From contig OV884056.1 in assembly GCA_930367215.1 (NCBI GenBank), positions 248,771,127 through 248,835,126 on the forward strand: a stretch of DNA of 64,000 nucleotides. Direction: 5' to 3'. Made by a program: the position numbers and the translations under genes. Every line of letters begins with the position of its first letter. Positions within the stretch are counted from its first letter, which is position 1. Positions 57,642 to 64,000 of this stretch are shown piece after piece. The notes beneath the pieces were generated by a model. It did not search any database and was not told the DNA's origin. It saw nothing but the letters and a program-made list of their open reading frames with translations. Origin of the DNA: Pollenia angustigena. Its lineage: Eukaryota; Arthropoda; Insecta; Diptera; Polleniidae.

Positions 57642-57643
57642 TA

Positions 57644-59128
57644 ATGGATTAGTGCCTTTAATTCATAATTTTAAATTTTTTTTGACTGAAGGTAATTTGT
57701 TTTTTGTATCAAAGTCACCAGTGCTAAACGGCACAAACCATCTCCGGTACGTTAAAATCGAAGGGCATATTCAGAATGAGCTTCGATGCTATATTGGCGA
57801 AGAATTCGACGATTTTTGCATAATAAGAAAGATTATGTTATTTACAATATTTCAATTCATAACTGTGAGTGAGAAAAGACGACACTTGTTGACCCTCTAA
57901 ATGCTATACAAGTTATTAACGGCACAAACCATGTGTAAAAAACACGCCTTGTGTTGCAAATCCCGCATTTTAAAAGTATGAACCCAGTGTTATGAATTTA
58001 ACTTAATGAAATCATTTCATATTTATTATGATTAAACATTTGTTATGTATAAGAATGGATAAAAAACCAACAGTACAAGTTTTCTTCAAAATAATTGTTG
58101 TACAACTGTAAATATTTATTATGAATTTCATTTAAAACCTTCTTACACACACACATTTCTCTTATTTTCCTTTATAAATATTTAATTCTAAGAAAAAAAG
58201 GAGCAACCAAGCCAAGGCGTTTTATTTAATTTTTGTGTTAATTCTACAGACATTTTCAAACATGAAATTTATTTTTGTTTCAATTTTTTCAACGTTTTTG
58301 CCAACAAAGTCTGGTGAACCAGAAAACCCAGAAAAAATATTTAATAATAATTTTGATAATCTGTTTTTTTTTTTTTAATATTAAATCTATGGCTGTTGTT
58401 GTCTTTTTTTTTGTTCAACAAATATTTTAATTACTTTTTGCAGCGTTTTAATGATGCTAATGAAAGCAAAAAAAAAAAAAAATCCCCAAAAATTATAATT
58501 AAATCAACACATACATTTAACAATGAATTTGTTTTCCAACAGTGAGAGACAAAAGTAAGAAGCAAACATGAATCTTTTAAAGTCTATAGAACTCCCCGCA
58601 CCTTTGTTCCGCGTCCCTTAAAAATCACGTGGAAATAAATTTAAATAATTGCGAAATAATTGAAGTGGAATTTAGCGTTTTTTTTTGTTATTTTATAATT
58701 TTCAACCATCCATCATAAGGGAGTTTCATCAGTACCTGCTTTTAGAGCTCTTGAATTTAGATTTTATTTTAAAGAGTTTATAATATTTTGCCATATTGTA
58801 TTCTCTAGGAAATGTTTTAATTTTTGCTGGAATTTAATTTACTTAGTTTGAGGTTGGCCAAGAAAGAAAAAAAAATAAAATATTGTTGGTCACGTCGTAA
58901 GTGTTGTTGAATTTACATATTTATCTATTCATAAGAGTAAATAAAGGTACTTTTTAGTTATAACCACATTTATGCAGATAAAATGACAAAAGAAATATAA
59001 ATTTTAAAAACATTTTAGCAAAGTAAATGTTAAGTGAGGAAACAGCCAAGATGGAATGTTGAAGTTTGTTTAAATCAACACTAGAATGTTGTTCTGTGGT
59101 ATTTAATGAAAGTTAAGCCCAAGCTAAA
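57644..59128. other. Non-repetitive AT-rich stretch
   Basis: A frame of 82 codons at 57652-57900 (+) has no recognisable motif. Elsewhere there are homopolymers (near 58367 and 58470) but no mobile-element ends. It could be host intron or intergenic sequence. Confidence 0.35.
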
Positions 59129-59925
59129 AGCTAAGTTCAGTTCTAGTTCAGTTTAAGTTCAGTTCTAGTTCAGTTCTAGTTCAGATCTAGTTATAGTTTA
59201 GTTCTAGTTCAGTTATAGTTCTATTTTAGTTCTAGTTCTGTTCTAGTTCAGTTCTAGCTCAGTTCTAGTTTGGTTCTAGTTCAGTTCTAGCTAAGTTCTA
59301 GTTCAATTCTAGTTCAGTTCTAGTTCAGTTCTAGTTTAGTTCTAGTTCAGTTCTAGTTCAGTTCTAGTTTCGTTCTAGTTCAGTTCTAGTTAAGTTCTAG
59401 TTCAGTTATAGTTTGGTTCTAGTTCAATTCTAGTTTAGTTCTAGTACAGCTCTAGTTCAGTTCTAGTTCAGTTCTAGTTTAGTTCTAGTTCAGTTCTAGT
59501 TCAATTCTAGTTTGGTTCTAGGTCAGTTCTAGTTCAGTTCTAGTTCAGTTCTAGTTCAGTTCTAGTTCAGTTCTAGTTCAGTTCTTGTTCAGTTCTAGTT
59601 CAGTTCTAGTTAAGTTCTAGTTCAGTTATAGTTTGGTTCTAGTTCAGTTCTAGTTTAGTTCTAGAACAGTTCTAGTTCAGTTCTAGTTCAGTTCTAGTTT
59701 AGTTCTAGTTCAGTTCTAGTTCAGTTCTAGTTTGGTTCTAGTTCAGTTCTAGTTCAGTTCTAGTTCAGTTCTAGTTCAGTTCTAGTTCAGTTCTTGTTCA
59801 GTTCTAGTTTGGTTCTAGTTCAGTTCTAGTTCAGTTCTAGTTCAGATTCTAGTTCAGTTCTAGTTTGATTCTAGTTCAGTTCTAGTTCTAGTTCTAGTTC
59901 AGTTCTAGTTTAACTCAAGCTCAGT
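59129..59925. repeat. 11-bp minisatellite (CAGTTCTAGTT)n with 220-bp higher-order period
   Basis: About 70 units of CAGTTCTAGTT run for ~800 bp. Variant units (TAAGTTCTAG, CAGTTATAG, TTTGGTTCTA) repeat at a fixed offset of 220 bp: 59391 and 59611, and 59511 and 59731. This is exactly 20 basic units, showing segmental amplification. An 11-bp unit shifts frame every copy, so the array is not coding. Confidence 0.95.
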
Positions 59926-61509
59926 TCTTCCGAACATTTTTTGGTTAATGCCTTTCCTAATATTAAAGTATTCTTCAAAGTAAGGACATTTACATATATT
60001 TCGTTCCGGTTTTATATTGGGGATATCAGGATCTTTGATCTTTTTGAATAGGTGGTCGTTCAACATGTTTTTATAAAATGCTTTAATCCATTATGATGTC
60101 ACAGTTATTTGTCGTGGAATGACCGTATGATTCCTTCTGCTTAAAATTGACCTCTACTCTTGCTTTGATACATTTTGATTAAACTTTTATTCAAATTTAA
60201 ATTTGTTATAAAGAGATTAAAAAAATTACGATTTAACTCAGCCCTTAAACTTTACTTTTGTTACTCTTGTGAAGGCTATTAAAGACTTCAAAAAGAAAAC
60301 AAATTAGTTTGTTTCTAACGATTTGTTTTCTCAACTCAACCAAGAACTACAAACAACTTTTTTTCTACAAACAAAAACTCCTTTGTTTTCAAAAACCATA
60401 AAAATGCAAACAAGTTTTTATTTAAATTTAAAACGGAAAAAACTTAATAGAAAAAAAAACAGCGAAATGCTTCTCGTCATATTTCGAGAACTAAAACCGC
60501 ATAGAAAAAATTTCAAAACCTTGACAGTATAAAGGGGAAAAATACGTTAAATAATTTTTTAATAAAGAAAAAAGGAATATCGGCACCATGGTGGAGCTAT
60601 TTAATGTGGGGATTGAGATAAAAGGAGAGTTGAGTGCCACAGAGTATACGCGAATGAATGAATATGTGTGTGAGTTTATCTCTAAGCTTTTTGTTAACTA
60701 AACATTTAACAAACAGGAAACGGAAGAGATAATTTTAAACATACAATACCATTTGAAAATATGTGTTGGCGTGTGTATGGGTAGAAGAGAGTATGTGTGC
60801 GTGTGCGTGTGTGTAAATGTGTCTATGTTTGGTTAATAAACACGTTCGTAAAAATACTGCCAAAGCTAAAAGTTAACAATGATGGTTTGTAAAGTTATAC
60901 GAGGATTGTATGTTAAGTTGTTTTTAAAGAAATAAAAGTTGCGAAATCTTTTAAAATATTTTCCCTGCCATCTTCGTACTTTTAAAATATTAATAGAACC
61001 ATGTTATAGTGTTAGATATAAAAAAAAGTGTAATATTACAGACATTTTGCCTTACACAACACGAAAGAAAAGTAAACATTTTGTTACAATAGAATTAAAA
61101 AGTGAAACAAATTTAATAAAAGATACTTTAAAAGCATTTACACGTACTTTTTATTGGATGCGATATTTTATTTTATCTTTAAAGACGTAACATTAATAAA
61201 TGTTATGGTCTGTGTATGAAATCTGTTAAGCCCCGTTAGTTCAGTCGGAGGTGATATGTCCTTTTTCAACTGGATTTTTTGAAGACACATCTTTTTCGTT
61301 AGGCACAAAATTCTCAAGTCAAAAAAAAAATCCAATTGGAGTTTTAGATTTTTTTTGATTAAATTTTTTCTCTTTCGTTTGGTATCAATAACTTAAGTCT
61401 AGCACAAATGCTTTTAATCGTAATTATCTGCTCTTTAGGAAAAAAGTCTATAAAGTACATCAAATAAATATTTTTCAATTTAACATTACGAAAAACTACA
61501 GTTTCTAAC
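59926..61509. other. AT-rich stretch with one small ORF in good start context
   Basis: A 37-codon frame at 60588-60701 (+) starts at GGCACCATGGTG, a near-ideal eukaryotic start context, and reads MVELFNVGIEIKGELSATEY onwards with no recognisable domain. (TG)n-like sequence is at 60785-60815. Frames at 60323 and 60939 are compositionally AT-driven. No mobile element end was found. Confidence 0.3.
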
Positions 61510-61845
61510 TTAAGACCTTTTGGCCTTACGCTGATGGCCCCAAAGCTTCCGATTCTAGTATTGGGATTGCCAGCACACCTCTGGGCCGATGAACGGTTGA
61601 GTTTCAGTGACGAATAGTCGTCGGTTGTCACTTATTTTCCTGAGACGCATAAATGCCATAAGGTATCGTCATCTCACTTTAGCTGTCAGTCGGACGGGTC
61701 TATGACTGACATTTTTGAGGAACACTTGGTACAATAGCGGAAGTCATCTACAGCTTGGTAATCTTAGACAGAGGTATCGCATCCTACTTCACCCAAGTAG
61801 CCAACGAAAACCCCATTTACCAAAGACATAACCATTAATGGTTTG
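61510..61845 (-). mobile_element. RTE-type LINE 5' leader fragment
   Basis: Aligns with the 5' leader at 43810-44156: GTTGAGTTTCAGTG, CCTGAGACGCA, ATCTCACTTTAGCTGTC, ACACTTGGTACAATAGCGGAAGT and AGAGGTATCGCATC follow in the same order. No endonuclease or RT follows on the minus side. Keeping only the 5' end is the opposite of usual LINE truncation. Confidence 0.75.
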
Positions 61846-62544
61846 TTTTAGTTCTTTTCTAGTTTGTTTTAGTTCTGTTGTATTTCAATCAGTATTCGAA
61901 AATAAACACTAAATATCGCTCCTTGGTGTTCGGTTCGGTAGATTTGTGAAAAACACATACGCTTATAGTGTTTGTTAAGTAAATCGTTAAAAAAATAACG
62001 CTTCCCTGCTTGTTATTTTTCGAACAAAAAAATTATACTGTTCTTATCAAACTCAACAAAAAGATGAGAACATTTAATTGCGTTCGGTCTTTTTTACCCA
62101 CAAACTTTATTGTGTTCGGTTCAGCTCATTAGTGTTCGTTCGTTTCTGTTGTGCATAGCGACCTTTTGGCTGGCAAAAAAACCAAACATTTATTACAAAA
62201 ACAAAATACAAATACGAAAAAAAAAAAACAAAAAGCCAGAAAAATAATTTTAACATAAACAAAACATATACACCATACAAGCTGTTCGTGCTGCGGTCGT
62301 TGCTAAAATTTTTTGTTTGTTCATTTTTTATCAATGTATATTGTTGCATATTTTGGTTTTAAATGCATATTTTAAAATTTTTGAGTGATATATTTTTTTA
62401 AATTTCCATATTATAAAAAAAATTTCTTCGAAAAATTTCCAAATTGTATAAAAAAACCCTTCAAAAAAAATTTTTTTTTTAACAATTAATTAATTTATTT
62501 TTTTTGAGCTCTGCTTAAAATACAAGATTTCAACAAAAGATCCT
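61846..62544. other. Probable left part of a decayed hAT element
   Basis: No coding signal. TGCATATTTTGG/ATGCATATTTTAAAATTTTT near 62350 recurs at 63345-63410, so this zone and the far side of the transposase remnant may be the two subterminal regions of one element. Confidence 0.4.
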
Positions 62545-63060
62545 TAAATTTTTAACCGATGCAGCACCTTACATGGTTAAGGCTGCCAATTGTCCTAAAA
62601 CAATTTATCGAAAACTGTTACATGCTACTTGATTGGTACATGGGTTACACCGAGTTGCAGAGGAAATCAGAAGCCAATTCGATAATATTGATTTATTGGT
62701 TTCATACAGGATTTAGTTCACTTAATAGTCAACTTAAATTAATTGATATGGCTGAAAGTAACATTAACATGTGAATGGAAAATAGCCCGACAAATTAAAA
62801 AAAAAAATCCAAAAACTGTTGCAAATAAAAATAAAAATAGAAAATTTCAAAAAATAAAACAAATTTCAAATATTTTTGATCTAGAATCAAATGTGGGATC
62901 TGAATTAGAAAATTAATATTCTTCAAATGTATTGGCATCCTTGAAGTATGCCTCATCTTCGGTTGACGTTGAGAGATCATTTTCCATGTACAAAAGCTTT
63001 TTAACAGACAAAGGCTTACTTTTGATAATATAAAAAAGTATTTATTTGACTACGCAATTT
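62545..63060 (+). pseudogene. hAT transposase pseudogene
   Basis: KFLTDAAPYMVKAANCPK, KLLHAT-stop-LVHGLHRVAEEIRS (about 62545-62690) and, after a low-complexity AT-rich segment and deletion, SSSVDVERSFSMYKSFLTDK (about 62955-63010). The first is the (S/T)DAAxYM...H.T.L.HGL.R.AEE block and the second the hAT dimerisation motif, both known from hAT transposases related to CGGBP1. Stops and frameshifts make it non-functional. Confidence 0.8.
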
Positions 63061-63445
63061 AAATGATGTAGTTATTTAAATTAACTGCCTGTTCATCTAT
63101 TTCCGAACGACGATTTCGTTCGCATAACTTAGATTTAAAACCAAAACAAATTATAAAACATTGTTTTTGTTTTACATTAAAGTTAAGCGAACGAAGTCTT
63201 CGTTCGAAATCGCTGAACAGGGAGTAAGTTCTAAAAAATATTATACCTTTGAATAACAATACAATAAAAACAACAAAGGCATTTTTTATTTTAAATAAAA
63301 TAAAAAAACAAACGCTTTTTTTTATTGAAAATGGTCAAGTTTTTAGTGCATATTTTTTATTTTTTTAATGCATATTTTGGAATTTTTAGTGTATGTTTTA
63401 TGCGCATATTTTCGATTTTTTAGTGTATGAAAATCTCATCCCTAA

Positions 63446-64000
63446 TGATGATACAAGCTATTCCTATGCGCATTTCACTAGTTGCTTCGGCCAGATTGTC
63501 AGGAAACTTCATCCAAAAAGATTTTAGAAAAACTAAAGACATTAAACCAAATAAATAGTTAAGCGAATAAGAATTATAAGCAGCAGTTTTACTTGTAACA
63601 ATTTCAAAGCTTAAACAAAAACCACAATAATACACAGTGAATTTATCTTTTCTTACAGTCCCGACTACAATTGGTTGATTTTTAGTCAACTCTAAATGTA
63701 GTTGTTAGTGGGTAAAGAAAAAAGCAAAAATAAAAACAAATTACTTTATTTTATTTTGCCAGTTCAGTCGGGACTGTAAGAAAAGATAAACTCGCTGTTT
63801 ATTGTTGTTGTTTTTGTTAAAGCTTTGATATTGTTACAAGTAAAACTGGGAATTATAAATTTTATTCGCTTAACAGTTTTATTTGTATTTAGTTTTTCTA
63901 AAATATTTTGATGAAGTTTCCTGACGATCTGACTTAAGCAACCAATGAAATGCGCATTGGAATAGCTTATCCCATTAACAATTAATTTCAGTTTATCAAT
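63446..64000. mobile_element. Complete-looking foldback element, reaching the window end
   Basis: The left arm (about 63450-63722) contains ATGCGCATTTCACTAGTTGC, GCGAATAAGAATTATAAGC, TTACTTGTAACAATTTCAAA and TTATCTTTTCTTACAGTCC. The right arm (63766-64000) repeats them inverted. The spacer is only about 45 bp with TTTATTTTATTTTGCCAG. The right end may extend beyond the window. It is the best reference copy of the foldback family in this region. Confidence 0.85.

Noticed and set aside
59129..59925. Low-complexity coding region
   Set aside because: The 11-bp unit changes frame each repeat and contains TAG in most registers.

Overview
This window looks like transposon-dense, AT-rich chromosomal DNA of a higher fly (Brachycera, probably a calyptrate). 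The organism is inferred. The basis is mariner-like D34D transposases, a pogo-type terminus, an RTE-clade LINE, DINE-1/Helentron-like elements with minisatellite cores, and a dispersed repeat carrying the TATACCC and CGACTCAG...CTGAGTCG signature I associate with fly genomes. No host protein-coding gene is recognised with confidence. Almost every coding signal is a decayed transposase or reverse transcriptase.

Layout. 1-7.5 kb: a mariner remnant, a LINE reverse transcriptase and foldback repeats, inserted in a degenerate ATCGAT-containing minisatellite. 8.07-13.06 kb: a nested stack, a 5 kb non-autonomous hAT-type element (8-bp target duplication) holding a second hAT element and a pogo-like element, which itself holds a Tc1/mariner-type MITE and a Harbinger-like hairpin. 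13.2-14 kb: a DINE-like array. 16.5-18.7 and 25.4-28.3 kb: two copies of a hAT element encoding a DUF4371/hAT-C transposase (both dead). They act as empty-site controls for each other's insertions. 21.25-21.99 kb: a near-perfect 740-bp palindrome. 24.4-25.0 and 39.7-40.6 kb: two members of one hAT MITE family, the first inserted into an older member of the same family. 34.4-37.2 kb: a 2.8 kb element with 24-bp terminal inverted repeats and a TCA duplication.

40.9-47.5 kb is the most unusual unit: a 6.6 kb TIR element carrying the decayed, intron-containing remains of a gene with a SAM-like N-terminus and a C-terminal LHY...KCGPP...RFEAKH block. It has been split by an RTE LINE (9-bp duplication AATTAACAT) and a hAT element (8-bp duplication GTACAAAA). 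47.9-49.5 kb: a third mariner, interrupted by a hAT MITE. 50.5-55.5 kb: a 173-bp tandem duplication, an unidentified GC-richer block, foldback pieces, a hAT-type element and another DINE-like array. 56.7-57.6 kb: two MITEs abutting at one shared TA. 59.1-59.9 kb: an 11-bp minisatellite with a 220-bp higher-order period. 61.5-64 kb: an RTE 5' fragment, a hAT transposase pseudogene and a complete foldback element running to the window edge.

The genes do not form a pathway. The relationship between features is insertion order, which can be read from target duplications. I found no convincing new biological system. The best candidates are the gene-carrying TIR element, the long palindrome and the foldback/LINE relationship.
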